The notes under the pieces were generated by a model. It searched no databases, had not been told where the DNA came from, and worked only from the letters and a program-made list of their open reading frames with translations. Of a DNA stretch of 64,000 nucleotides, positions 45,500 through 56,606 are shown piece by piece. Made by a program: the position numbers and the translations under genes. The stretch spans positions 123,788,485 to 123,852,484 of the forward strand of contig CM077664.1 in the NCBI GenBank assembly GCA_039707655.1, written 5' to 3'. Numbering within the stretch: position 1 is the stretch's first letter; each line of letters begins with the position of its first letter. This stretch comes from Elymus sibiricus. Taxonomy: Eukaryota; Streptophyta; Magnoliopsida; Poales; Poaceae.

Positions 45500-46144
45500 G
45501 GCCGCGGGGGGAGCTGGGGACGCGGTATGCGTGACGGGAGACTAAAATTATGAGGCGGAGAAGGCGCGCGGAAGGCGGTCGCTCGCCCGCGTGTGTGGCG
45601 TTGTACCGCGGCGTACGCGGGTGGGGAGAACGGACGGGCGAGTTGGGAAGGAAAGCGAGTGGCCGAGCCGAGTAGAGTTGCTAGAGTGGTGGACTGGTGG
45701 GCTGCGATTCGCTGCCGGGTCCCACCGCACCGGAATAGAGGGAAAAATGGAAAAGGAAAATATCGTCTGTGGTCTGTGGTGTGGTGGACTGATTTGGGGG
45801 CTCGTCGTGTATGCCTGGCCGTACTGCCGTGTGGAGTGGTGGACTGACCGGTCCATGACGGCTCTTTCTCTTTCCGCGGGTTTCTTTTGTCACGACCCGA
45901 CCCCTGTATGCCCGGCTAGTCTTTTTCTATGGGTGCCTACGCGTCAACCGGATCGCTAACGTGCAATACAAAACCACGCCTATATGGAACGGCGGCCTGG
46001 TGCCCTGTGGAGGTTCCAGAAAAAAAAGTGGATTACCGTAATGTTGCGGTCAAATTTTTGTGACGGCACGCTCTTCTTTTTAATGCCATATAAGAAAAGA
46101 GTACTGGCTTCTTTGGACGAGCCACTTCTCAGTCTGCACACTGC
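45500..46144. other. Upstream region of the ALP1-like gene
   Basis: GC-rich to about 45850 and mixed after that. No gene, repeat or element boundary was recognised. Short open frames on both strands look like GC-driven chance frames. Confidence 0.4.
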
Positions 46145-46147
46145 TTA

Positions 46148-46407
46148 AGGCATGTACAATGATGCTATCTTAGAAGTGACGTAGGATAAATGCTGAGATG
46201 GAGGAGAGAGAAATCATAAGAAGCGGTTTGTCTTCTCTTATTTAAGAGATGATCTCTTAGCACAATATGTGTCATCATGTTTTTATGAATAGCTAGTTAT
46301 TTAAGATAAGGCTAAGAGATAACCCATTGTAGTCATATTTTTTTGTCATCTCTAAATTACATGCAAGGCTTAAAATAAGACTGTCTTATCAATCATTGTA
46401 TGTGCCC
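46148..46407. mobile_element. Tourist-like MITE (260 bp), TSD TTA
   Basis: The ends form inverted repeats: AGG-CATGTACAATGATG on the left against TCATTGTATGTGCCC on the right. TTA flanks at 46145-46147 and 46408-46410 are the 3-bp TSD typical of PIF/Harbinger elements. The interior contains long complementary AAGAGA/TCTCTTA segments. It is non-coding and would need a PIF transposase in trans. Confidence 0.82.
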
Positions 46408-46410
46408 TTA

Positions 46411-46864
46411 GTTCCAACATCACGGTGGACTATGATAGTAATATATCATTCACCAATAATGTGTATATCTATTGGGACTGGCGTTTTGGCTCCCGGGACT
46501 AGTTGATCCTGGTATCTCTGTCGTCCAGGTTTGCTTCACGATCTGTGCGGCGCATTATTGATTTCCTTTACGGGACAGGAGAAATAGGGAATACGCAGCG
46601 GCAGACGTCCTGTACGTATGGTGTCAGAAGATGGAAGCAAACGGGCGTGGATGGCGCCGTTGACGGTACAGTGCCTCACATGGACCCACAAATCAGACGC
46701 GTCCAAAATGAATGCATCCCCATCCACCATCGCTCCACTGTTTCACGAATGGGGAATCGGGGCGAGAACCAGAGCGTGTGGAGGCGGCGGCGGCGGCGGC
46801 GAGGTCGTCGGGTGCGTGTATACTTGCTTCGGTGGAAGCTGTCTAGGAGCAGCTGAGCCGCACC
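46411..46864. other. Flank between the MITE and the FRS pseudogene
   Basis: Probable former promoter and leader of the pseudogene. A GGC triplet run (46780-46802) lies shortly before its ATG. Nothing else was recognised. Confidence 0.4.
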
Positions 46865-49800
46865 ATGGCCATGGACTTTCCGGTCTCTCCCGTCGACAGG
46901 TAAATAGTTCCGTTCAACAGTTCCTTATCACCGTGCGGCGGCAGGAAATCTTACTGGCTCGATGGAAAACGCTGCAGATTGCCTATCTTCCCGGACGAGG
47001 CGGCTAGCGCGGCCGCGCTAATGGAGTTGATTGGTGGTGCTGCTCGTGGGGAAGAGGGGTCAGTTAATGGATCTCGGGGTGCAGTTCTCAGTGGATTTGG
47101 GCGCAGCTGCACTGACCAACTAAGGGGTGCTGCGTCGTGCGGCGAGGAAACCAGTGTGGCTGCCGGTGGCACTGGGATGTCCGATTTCAGCGAGAGCGAA
47201 GGGGACAACGCAGACGCCATTGAGCAGCGAGGTGTTGAAGGACCGTAGGTTGGAGACCAGGATGCTATAATTGAAGAACCTGCTGAAAGTGGCCATGCAG
47301 CCTCGGCGCAGTCAACTGCCAAGATGGATCCGCAAGCACCTGGATGGACTAAGAGGTAATTAGCCTATGTGGTTAAAATGCATGTGCTTTTGCATAAACA
47401 GTTTAGATGATACATATGTCCTGAACTATTGGTTTGTTGGTTTGCTGGGCTCATCAGTACTCAAAGACTGCTGACCAAAAAATGTACGGGAATTATATGA
47501 AAAATGGATAAAGTCCATGGGTGGTGCTGGTTTGGGTATGATTTAGCATTTTGCAAGAAAAAAATTGATGATCCTAGGCTCGGGCGGTCCACTTTGTATT
47601 TTTTTCCAAAATGAAAAATAGGTTGTAGAGTAGTTCCGAACAAATTTCAAAGGAAAATGAAAGTGCATGTCAAATTTGATTTTATAATTTCTGTCAATAT
47701 TCAAGGCATTTCTTTTGGGTGCAGGGTTAGAGTAGGGAAACATCCACTGGATAGGACCCCCGTCCAGAGAGAGTTTGTGCGCTGGAGCAGACTATTAGGG
47801 GATATGCAGACAAATTGGGTGACCATGTAGTGGAGCCTACTATTGGGCTAACCTTCGACTCAGTTGGGAGGCCTATGATGTTTACAACCTTTATTCATGG
47901 GAGCATGGCTTCGGAATTAGGTACGGCAAAAGTAGGCTAAATGCCGAGAAGACAAATTGTATGCAAGAAGTTGTTTGTGGCTGCTCTGTAAGTTTTTTGT
48001 GTTTTCGAAATCTTTGAACGATCATGTCATACATCTCATCACCAATTGCTTCGGCGGGGGGTGGGTACTAAATGTCTATCTTAGTGTTTGTAACTGCAGG
48101 GTAACCCTATATAAGGAAAACAGCAAGTCTTGCCGGTGTGAGTGTCTGGCAATGATTCCATTGCTCCGTACATCGGACAATGGATGGTACATTACAGAGC
48201 ACAGGGTAAACCATAATCATTCGCTCACTCCAACGTGTGGCGAGAAGGTGAATTGGCCATCACACAAGCATATATATAGGCGTGTACACGAAGGATTTGG
48301 TGAAGCAGTTGAGGCAGAACAGTATTAGTGTCACAAAAGTGTACAGCATAATAGCAAGTTTTTTCGGGGATGTCGACAAGGTTCCTTTTACAAAAAGAAC
48401 GCTGCGAAATCTCTGTGGTAGAATAAACAAGGAACAGGCAGAGGACGATGTTAGGAAAATGATTGATGTATTTGCGGACATAGCCGCAAAAGATCAGGAA
48501 TTTGTTTTCAGGGTTCAGCCAGATAAAGGTTGTCGGATCAAGAACTTGATGTGGGCCACTGGCAGCAGCAGAAACCAGTACATCTACTTTGGAGATGTCG
48601 TGACCTTTGACACAACGTACAGAACAAATCTATACGACATATGCCATTTGGGTTGTTTGTTGGGGTTAACAACCACTTCCAGAGCATTATACTCACCGGC
48701 GTGCTGCTCCGGGATGAGCAGGGGATGAGCAGGTCGAAAGTTTCGAGTGGGTTTTCACATAATTTGTTAGGATGATGGGAGGCAAAACCCCCAGTGACAA
48801 TATTAACAGGTAGGAGATCAGCCTGATGTCTTATATATTTCTAATCTCAAATATTTGTGTCATATAGACATGACTCTTCAGGTTGTATTTTCTATCATCG
48901 TCAAGGAGCACACAAAGGAGCGAGAGTGCAAAATAGCATGCTGAAGTCATATGTACCGCCGGGTTGTCCGATGCACATGTTTGTGAGACATTATATGCGA
49001 CTCCGGTTTGCAAGAGATTCCGAGGAGAGTACGAAGAAAAACGAACTAAAACAGTGAGTTTCCATGTCTGATATTCACAAATTCCAGATCAGTTGCTTTG
49101 GGGAACATAGATGGCAAAACAAATCTGAACTTGTGTTTTTCCTGCAGGAGTGTGTGGCCAAGTGCAACATGTCGATCGAGAGGCATGCGAGCAAGATTTA
49201 TACAAGGGCTATGTTTGAGCAGTTGAGCAAGCTGCCGTACCAAGTTTACGCATACCGAATTGAAGAACTGGAAAAATGCAAGCTGTACAAAGCGACGCAC
49301 ACTCAGGCAGAGAGGCAAGAGAAGTGGACAAGAGTTGTCTATGAGGTCAAGATACTGTAAAACGGTGTGAAATTTGAGTGTGAATGTGGTTGTTTGAGCA
49401 TACGGGGATGCCCTGTTGCCACATGCTAAAGGTAAGGAACTTTTAGTTGCTGGGGGGCACAATATGTGACCAATCTCAAGTTGAGTGCCAATGTTTGTGC
49501 GATGCAGGTTATGGATGTCCAGGGGTACACGGAGATACCACATCAGTTGATCCTTAAGAGGTGTACAAGGGATGCGAGGGATATGCTGCTGCCGCATCTC
49601 CAGATCTACCATCGAGACCCATGCCAGCAGCAGGACAATGACACACCGGCACACAACTTTCTATGTCCATGGTATGGAGTTGGTCCGTCCCGGCGATTCA
49701 TGCATGTAAGCTTACGAGAAGGGAATGAAGTTGATTAGGGAGGGTATCGCTGTCCTTTCCGAATTTGAAGATCACAGAGATGGGCTAGCATTGGAAGACA

Positions 49801-50121
49801 GGCCATCAAGTGCAGCACACAAGGGCAATGAAAAGATACCAGATGAGGGTGATGGTGGGCAACAAGTGCAAGAAGACACACTTGCTGGTCTCGGCACACC
49901 TGAAAAGAAAAGAGAAGCAGAACGGCCGACCAACAGCCGCGAGAAAGCACCATACGAAGCGCTGTGTAAGAGAACTCGATTTTGCAGAATCTGTAGAGGC
50001 AAAGGGCACAAGAAGACCACCTGTCCGGAAGGAAGCCAAATGCAGCAATTGTGGCGTCGCCGGGCACAGGAAGAATACTTGCACAAATCCAGACAGCGTC
50101 AAGCTTCAAACTGCGCCTTGA
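46865..50121 (+). pseudogene. FAR1-related sequence (FRS/MULE-derived) gene, broken
   Basis: Pieces in order: exon-like 46865-46899 and 46945-47356; the FAR1 DNA-binding region (47760-47990 and 48100-48290, with YDVYNLYSWEHGFG, SCRCECLA and HRVNHNHSLT); a MULE transposase core (48300-48830, with FGDVVTFDTTYRTNLYD and MPFGLFVGVNNHFQS); a helical part (48880-49360); a SWIM-like CECGCLSIRGCPVATC (49378-49430); a C-terminal ILKRCTRDARDM segment; and two CCHC zinc knuckles (CRICRGKGHKKTTC, CSNCGVAGHRKNTC). Lesions: TAG 47246, a one-base deletion near 47868, a frameshift near 48285, a 2-base shift near 48640, an 11-bp duplication at 48711-48732, TAA 48758, TAA 49358, and a frameshift near 50030. 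Intact relatives are light-signalling transcription factors or MULE transposases. No MULE inverted repeats were seen. Confidence 0.8.
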
Positions 50122-51236
50122 TAACTGGGTGCAGAATTCTTTATTTTTTAAATATAATTGTTTTTCACAGTTGAACAGCACTCCAATATTAGATTACTTG
50201 TATGTGTGGTATTATTGGAGAAGTAAACCACCCAGGATCGCATTTGTAATTTCTGAATATACTAGGTTTTTTCAGTTGTTGCTGTAAAAAATAAAACCAG
50301 TGTCTGCTGGACACCGTTGGATGTGCACATGCTGCGAGTGTGAGTGAGTTGCTATTCCAGCTGTTGGACACTATTTTGTCACGGTGATACATCTTGGGCT
50401 AGACGTCTGGACAAACCAACACCTCCATCTGTACCACCAGGCTGATAACGGCGAGCGTCACTGAATACGTGCAGTGTGTGGGCCAGCTGATCAATAAGTG
50501 TCGCTCGAATACAATCTGGAATACAGACATGGGCACGGATCCCGGCGTGCGTGTGTGGTCCAGATTTCAGGATCATCTGGACCCGGGAGCCGAATTGCAT
50601 TTCCGATATCTATATCTATACTCCTATATAGTGTATCCGACGGTGTGAAATGCTCTGAACACTTGAACATTGTGACCGTACAGCCACGAATCCCTGCATT
50701 CTCGGCCGTTGATTGGTCGAATCGGACAGCCACTGTTCTCCATGTGTTCTGCCGTTCTGGACCAAGCTCTAGAAATTTCAGGCGCAAGGGTGGCCTCCTG
50801 AGTCCTGACACAGCGCACATGATGCTGACACACAGAGAGAAAGGCTCGCAAGATTTCCAGTGCACACGCATGCATGCAAAGCAAGCAACGAGACAGGTTC
50901 ATGATAAGTACCAATTCACACTTTTTTTCAGGTTATACTAATTCACACTCTAATAACCTTATGGTGTGTCCATGCATATCAAACTAAACGTTGTTGTATG
51001 TGTAATAAATAAAAATAATAATGTCGCAATTGCTGAAAACCAGTGGTACACATAAAAAAGGACGGTCATGCATGTTGAAGCATGATCGTGCCATTTGCAT
51101 TAAGTGCAAATACACCGTAGAAGTCTTCACACTAGATCTTTATTATTTAAACCTTTTTGTAGATAGAATATATAATTGATATTAATGACAACTCATGTGT
51201 AAAATTAAGTGCATGGAAGAATGCAATGGACTATAT
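50122..51236. other. Intergenic, no recognised feature
   Basis: Open frames up to about 147 codons occur (50498-50941, +), but they show no known motif or gene-like structure. AT-rich sequence prevails after 50930. Confidence 0.4.
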
Positions 51237-51297
51237 TATTTTTGCAAATATGTTGTATATCTTTGCAAATATGTTACACAACATATTTGCAAAAATA
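51237..51297. repeat. Perfect 20-bp inverted repeat with repeated loop
   Basis: Arms TATTTTTGCAAATATGTTGT (51237-51256) and its exact reverse complement (51278-51297) flank a 21-base loop. The loop contains a second copy of TTTGCAAATATGTT (51262-51275). As RNA it would form a stable hairpin. Confidence 0.9.
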
Positions 51298-51775
51298 GTA
51301 TATACTGGGCACTCATGCATCGTGCAACGGAAAGTACGATGTCGATTATTATTCCCTTTATTCCAAAATTTAGAGCATGCAAGATTAACCAATGAATTGA
51401 TTAAATCAATATACATGGATTAGCTCACGAAATGACGCCAACGAAAAAAATATCTTATGAGTATGAACCCAACGACATTAGTTTAATAACGCACAAAGTC
51501 GTATGGAAAGGGTGTGCAACACAGTGCATGTAAGAATAAATTTTATTGTGTACACAGCTACCTGAGCTCATCTCTCAAATTTGGATTTCAATTTATACTG
51601 CTAAGGGGAATGTGGATTATGTGCTCTAGAGACTAGAGGAGAATATGCTTCCTTTATTTTATAAAATTCTAAAACTGACTTGAGAAGTCTAAAAAAAAGG
51701 GATGCGTAGCTATTGGAGTGAGTCATGTATGAGTAAGTTTATTGAATGTCAACCTATTCGACTTGGAAACCAGCG
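51298..51775. other. Intergenic, no recognised feature
   Basis: AT-rich, without repeats or coding signs that I can support. Confidence 0.4.
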
Positions 51776-53460
51776 CATGTTGAGGATAACCAGAAGATAG
51801 CTTTGACTCCCTCCTCCCACCCTCCTCGCGTCGCCCGCGCGCGACCGAGGGGGAACCCTAGTCGTCGCCGCCGCCAGGCCCTCCACTCCACCTCTCCCTC
51901 CTCCCTCGCCGCCGCCCAAGGGCGCGGCCGGGTGAAGCCCGGTCGCCGCCGGCGGCGGCGGGGATTCTCTCGTCTCCTCGTTCGGCGGCCTCGGCGCGGG
52001 TCTTGGCGGCGGGCTGGGATTGCATTGCTGGGCGACGGGCGTTGCAGCGTGGCGGCGCGCCGGCGTCATAGGGTGGCGGCGGGTGTCGGCCCCGTGACGG
52101 GCGTCCTGGTGGAGGGGCACACGCGGCGGCCGGGGGCGTCATCTGCGACAGATCTGGCCTTTGCGAGGTGTGGGCCGCGGGCGGCCTGGGCTGCGGGCGG
52201 CCGCCCCCTGTCGTGGCGGTCGACTGGTGGGGGGGTGGCGGCACAGTGGTGGTGGTGGTGGATCGTGCTGGTGGTGGCGTTGGCGGCGGTGTGGGCTTCG
52301 GCTGGACCTTGCGTGCGGCGGCCGTTGGCGGCGAGGGTGGTAGCGCCTCTGCAGCAGGGCGACCAGCTGTGCTGGTGATTGTGCGTGCTTGGCGACTCCC
52401 GCGCTTCGAGCTCGCTGGGTGGCGCGGGTTGGGCAGTGGCCCGGTGTGGCTGCTGCACCGGCCGTGGGTGGCTCCACGGCGGCTTGGCAGGTCGACTGCG
52501 GCGGCGGCTGGCATGTTCCGGCGTCGGCTCGTCCGTAGTCGTCTTTTGTCGGCCTTCGCTTCCTCTCCTCATCGCCCGGCCATTACTTCGTCGAAGGGTT
52601 GTCCTTCTCCCAGCTGCGGTCCATCGCTCGTCTCGCGCACGGTGTACCGGGACCGAGCTCGTCTCGCGCACGGTGCAGCAGGACCGACCTCGTTTCACAC
52701 ATGGTGCCGCAGGACCGTGCTCGTCTCGCGCCCGGTGCTGCAGGACGGGTTGATGGAGGCCAGTTTTGGCCGACCTACTGGGTCTCGGCGCTGGGGGCTG
52801 CCCAGGGGTGTGAAAGGCAAGACCTTTCCGCTCGTCTCTTTGGGTGGGGTAGCGGCGGATCTCGGGTGAGGTGGTGTCTAGGTCATGGATGCCGGGGCGG
52901 CGACCCTAGTGGTGGTAGCGCAGTGCTCATGGGCAGAGCCCGTGGCTTGGTGCTGCCCGGTGGCCATGGCCGCGTGGGCGGCGTGGTAGCTGGGGTGTGG
53001 CGTTCGGTGGCGGTGAGTGTTGGCCGGGGTGAAAACCTGTTCTATCTTCAGACGGACCGGCGGCGGCGAAGATCGTTCCCTTCTTGAAGGCGTCGTCGCG
53101 GCTCTCACTGTCCGTCGTGCTGCTGCAGGGGAAACTCTGATCCTCGGATCGGGCGGTGGCGGCGCTCCGGTGTCGTATCCTTCCTGAAGGCGCCGCCTTG
53201 GAGCCCATGGTTCATCGTATGCGGCTTCATTTCTTCGCGGTGGCGTGTTCTCGGTTGAGCCACCGGTTGCTCTTGTAGTGCTAGGGGTGGTGTTGCTACG
53301 ATCAGCGCCTATGTATCCTGCTTTGGGTGTGTGCGTGTGTTGTGGTGGCGTGCGTTTGTACCGAGTTGTTGTTGATCGTTGCTTTATATATAAAGCGGGG
53401 GTGAAAGCCTTTTTCGGTAAGTTTATTGAAAGAACAAAAGTGGGGTGTGTTATGTAGCAT
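51776..53460 (+). mobile_element. GC-rich retroelement-like remnant (possible LINE/SINE-type)
   Basis: The segment has sharp GC contrast with its neighbours. It runs from a CCTCCTCCCACCCTCC leader to TTTATATATAAAGCGGGGGTG and AAAGCCTTTTTCGGTAAGTT near 53385-53425, a 3' end I remember from grass non-LTR elements. No RT or endonuclease coding is visible. Open frames on both strands (up to 233 codons) are low-complexity Gly/Val/Arg or Pro/Arg and are probably composition artefacts. It could instead be a GC-rich exon with intron of a decayed host gene. Confidence 0.35.
52627..52750. repeat. Tandem 31-bp repeat
   Basis: Units start GTGTACCGGGACCGAG (52642), GTGCAGCAGGACCGAC (52673), GTGCCGCAGGACCGTG (52704) and GTGCTGCAGGACGG (52735). 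Each contains CTCGT(C/T)TC(G/A)C(G/A)C. A partial unit precedes them at 52627. Confidence 0.88.
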
Positions 53461-53793
53461 TTACATGTTTTGAAAAAAAATGTTGAGTTTTGTCGTATTT
53501 GCATAGCTCGCGAATGAGTTACATCTTTCAGGGAACTTGGAAACTATAAACAAACAGATTAACAGAAACTTGATTCATTTGTATATAAGATTTTATTTTT
53601 GGGATTTTTTGAAGAATGGTTTTTTTAAAGATAGTAAGTGCACTCAACATTTTCTGAAGTTTTTTTAAAGGACCATGGACATATTAATCTGAAGTTCTAA
53701 TATGCAAAGCATGTGCAACTTACTAGTATGTACTAGAAGCGGATGCGCACTTTGTCGTTTGTACATACATGCGTTGTTGCGTTTTTGTTTCTT
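53461..53793. other. Intergenic, no recognised feature
   Basis: AT-rich, with poly-T runs. No supported element or gene. Confidence 0.4.
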
Positions 53794-54421
53794 AGAGCAT
53801 CTCCAATAGAAGATGCAAATTTGGAGATGTAAAAATTTACATCTTCAAAAAGTGCCTTTTGCATCTCCAAAAAAGAGGTAACTCCAATAGATGATGCAAA
53901 ATGGAGATGTAAAAGAGCAACTCCAACAGAAGATGCAAAGTGGAGATGTAAAAAACTATAGTTCAACTAGTACTTCATTTGAAACAATTCAAACATAGCA
54001 AATTCAACTACTACTTCATATAATTCAAACATAATTAAACATAGTTCTAATTAAAAACATAAATTAAACGACTACAGTTCAACTAATTCAAACTACTACA
54101 TTCATCAAATTACTACTACTGCAACGACTACTACTAGTTCAAACTACACCGAAGATAACACTACTCCTCATCAGAGCTCTTGAACTGCTCCCAGAACTCG
54201 TCCTTGCTCGGGTAGTCGCACCACTCATCATCGTCCTCCGAGTCATCCCAGTCCTCCGACTCAGACTCGACGGTGATCACCGTCGAGGGGCCGGCCTCAT
54301 CCTCCTTCTTCACCTCCGTCTTCTTCTTCTACTCGGTGTCGCGCTTCCAGAAGAACTCCTGCTCGGCCTGAACATACTCCGGATGCTCACGTGCGAACCT
54401 CGCCATCGCCTGGACATCACT
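53794..54421 (-). mobile_element. Truncated DNA-transposon-like unit with coding fragment
   Basis: It starts AGAGCATCTCCAATAGA, a phrase typical of grass MITE and Harbinger/Mutator-like ends. Three short repeats follow (CTCCAA(T/C)AGA-GATGCAAA...GGAGATGTAAAA, 53794-53953). Beyond an A/T-rich spacer lies a minus-strand coding fragment (54161-54406). The unit is cut at 54421, where Copia-element sequence begins. No second terminus is present, so the class is uncertain. Confidence 0.45.
54161..54406 (-). pseudogene. Acidic C-terminal coding fragment with one internal stop
   Basis: From an in-frame ATG at 54406 the frame reads MARFAREHPEYVQAEQEFFW and continues to a stop at 54163-54161, 81 codons in all. 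It is interrupted by TAG at 54331-54329. The second half is very acidic (ESESEDWDDSEDDDEW) and ends FKSSDEE. GC-rich codon use against the AT-rich surroundings indicates former coding sequence. It could be the tail of a transposon-encoded or captured protein; I do not recognise the parent. Confidence 0.5.
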
Positions 54422-54604
54422 AAATATGAATTTTGTGAAAGCGTGAAAACGCGAGGAGATGCAAACATACACACGGAGCTGAAGTTGTCAGATCCATTGG
54501 ACATCAGGCTATACCACAAGCGAAGCATATTTTACACCGGTATGCAATAGGTGTAAAGTGCATTAGCATTGACTAGATTATTGACTCTAGTGCAAGTGGG
54601 AGTC

Positions 54605-56591
54605 TGTAGGAGATATGCCCTAGAGGCAATAATAAATGTTATTATTTATCCCCATGTTCCTAATTAAGTTTATATTCCGTGCTATAACTGCTATGGTTCT
54701 TGAGTCTGCAATAACCACGAGGCTCGGGGGGAAACTCATATGCACGTGTGGAATAATAAACGGTAAAATGTATTCCTAATCTGGCCTCTAAGACTAGCTC
54801 AAGTGTTGCATGATGGTTCTGTTTTCCTGATCATGGGCATGACTATGCCGGCAACTTTGAGGGCACAATGTTAGGAGAACACTTGTGTTGAATCGACCCG
54901 AATTGATGTTATGCTATGAGATACATTCGTCACAAGTTAATGGTTAATAACACAGAGGAAGTTTACGTCTGCATAATTCCTTAGACCATGAGAGTATCGA
55001 GTTTCTTCATGCTTGATTCATGAACTTTGGGGTTTGTTAAACGTCATCCGTAACTGGGTGGCTATTACGGTGGCTTACGGGTTCATGGGAAAGTATGTCA
55101 AGTAACTTGATAGCTCAAGATTGGGATTTGCTCCTCCGACGTTGGAGAGATATCTCTGGGCCCTCTCGGTGTTACGGTATCCACCATCGTCTGGCCAGAC
55201 ACAATGTGATTTGATCACAGGGATGCCGGAACACGGGAACGAGAAAAGAGAACAAACCCGGTAACGAGGTAACTGGCATTGTGGACAAGTGTTGATCCAC
55301 GGGGATGCCGATAAATCTCACCTCGGGTGTTTGTAACATATCGCAAAGCAACAGGAATAGCACACGGCAGCTGGAGGTTCACTCGAATATTTATTCGTGT
55401 GGGTATAGGGGTCAATATGGGTGTCCACGGCTCCGATGTTGATCATTGATCGGAAAGTGTTCCGGTCATGTCTATACTTCACCGAACCTATAGGGTCACA
55501 CGCTTAAGGGTCATCTATCTGCTGAATTCTAGACAGGGAGTCTGAGAGAAAGTCACCAGAAAAGTTTCGGAGACAACGGAAAAGTTCCGGAGAGAGAACA
55601 CCGGAATAGTTTCGGTAAAACTGAAAAGTTGTTTCAGGGTGTACCATTGGGTCAAATTGGTTTCGGCACACGCCTGGAAATTCTTGGAGGGTGCCAGAAT
55701 TGTTCTGGAAACTTCTGGGATTTTTCCGGAGAAAAAACCCGGAAATGTTCCGGAGCTGCCGGAACTGCTTTGGTTGCTTTTCGCAGATGAAAATCACTAA
55801 TCCGGAATTGTTTCGGAACACGTCCAAAATTATTTTAGTGGGTACTGGAAATGTTCTAAGACCTAAAGAAATATTTTCGGATTTAACGGTCGCGATTTTT
55901 TTTCGTGAATAGTGCTAGGAATAGTGAAAACACTATTGGGAGAAAATATCTCACGAATAGTGAAAACACTATTATAAATAGTGTGAAAATATCTGAGGGT
56001 ATTTTGGGAGCCACCCTACCCCTTGGGGTTTCCTATAAATAGAGGTGGAGAGGCACTCTCCACACTCACTCTTTCTCACATACACATGCCATTGCAATGA
56101 TCTGGCTTCTTCTCTCCCTCCCCGCGAAATAGTTTCGTAGAGCCGAAAGGTTGTCTGGGTTCCGGTGGGAACTAGTTCTGGACGGCGAAGCCCTGCCGGA
56201 TAGATGACACCGTATGTGTGCAACCTCGTAGAGAGCTTGTAGGTTCGATCTTTTTGCCCGAGGGGCTGTTCGAGAGTGCCTCCCGAAGGGCTGTCCGAGT
56301 TACCATCCGAGTTCGAGAGTGCCTCCCGAAGGGCTGTCCGTGACACCGTCCGAGGGACTGTCCGACCACCTCCCGGAGGGCTATTCGAGGGGCAGATGAG
56401 GGAGTACATCCTCACGGTTCGGAGGTTGTAAATCCTAGCTGCGGGGATCTGCACCGCCGATCGTCATCGACTCTACTTCCGCTGCGCTACGAGTCGGTAA
56501 CGAAAAGATCAAACCTTGTATGCATCTCCATAGTGATCCTGGGCGTGCTCGCTGTACTGATTTTTTTTGTTTTCTGTCGCGTTCCCCTACA
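54605..56591 (+). repeat. Copia element left LTR (1,987 bp)
   Basis: It begins TGTAGGAGATATGCC and ends CCCCTACA. TATAAATA is at 56034-56041. It has a TTCCGGA/TTTCGG-rich stretch (55555-55870) and a duplicated CGAGAGTGCCTCCCGAAGGG unit (about 56270-56340). The first 896 bases align with the right LTR without any indel. Confidence 0.92.
55920..55973. repeat. Two copies of an 18-bp palindrome, left LTR
   Basis: AATAGTGAAAACACTATT occurs at 55920-55937 and 55956-55973. Each copy can fold into a 7-bp stem with a 4-base loop. They lie just upstream of the TATA box. Confidence 0.93.
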
Positions 56592-56592
56592 G

Positions 56593-56606
56593 TGGCATCA
56601 TGAGCC
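56593..56606 (+). other. Copia element primer-binding site
   Basis: TGGCATCATGAGCC starts one base after the LTR. It resembles the initiator-methionine tRNA type TGGTATCAGAGCC with a substitution and an extra T, so priming may be weakened. Confidence 0.7.

Noticed and set aside
51746..52869. Overlapping long frames (up to 233 codons) on both strands
   Set aside because: All are Gly/Val/Arg- or Pro/Arg/His-rich and overlap each other in a repeat-bearing GC-rich block; none has a domain.
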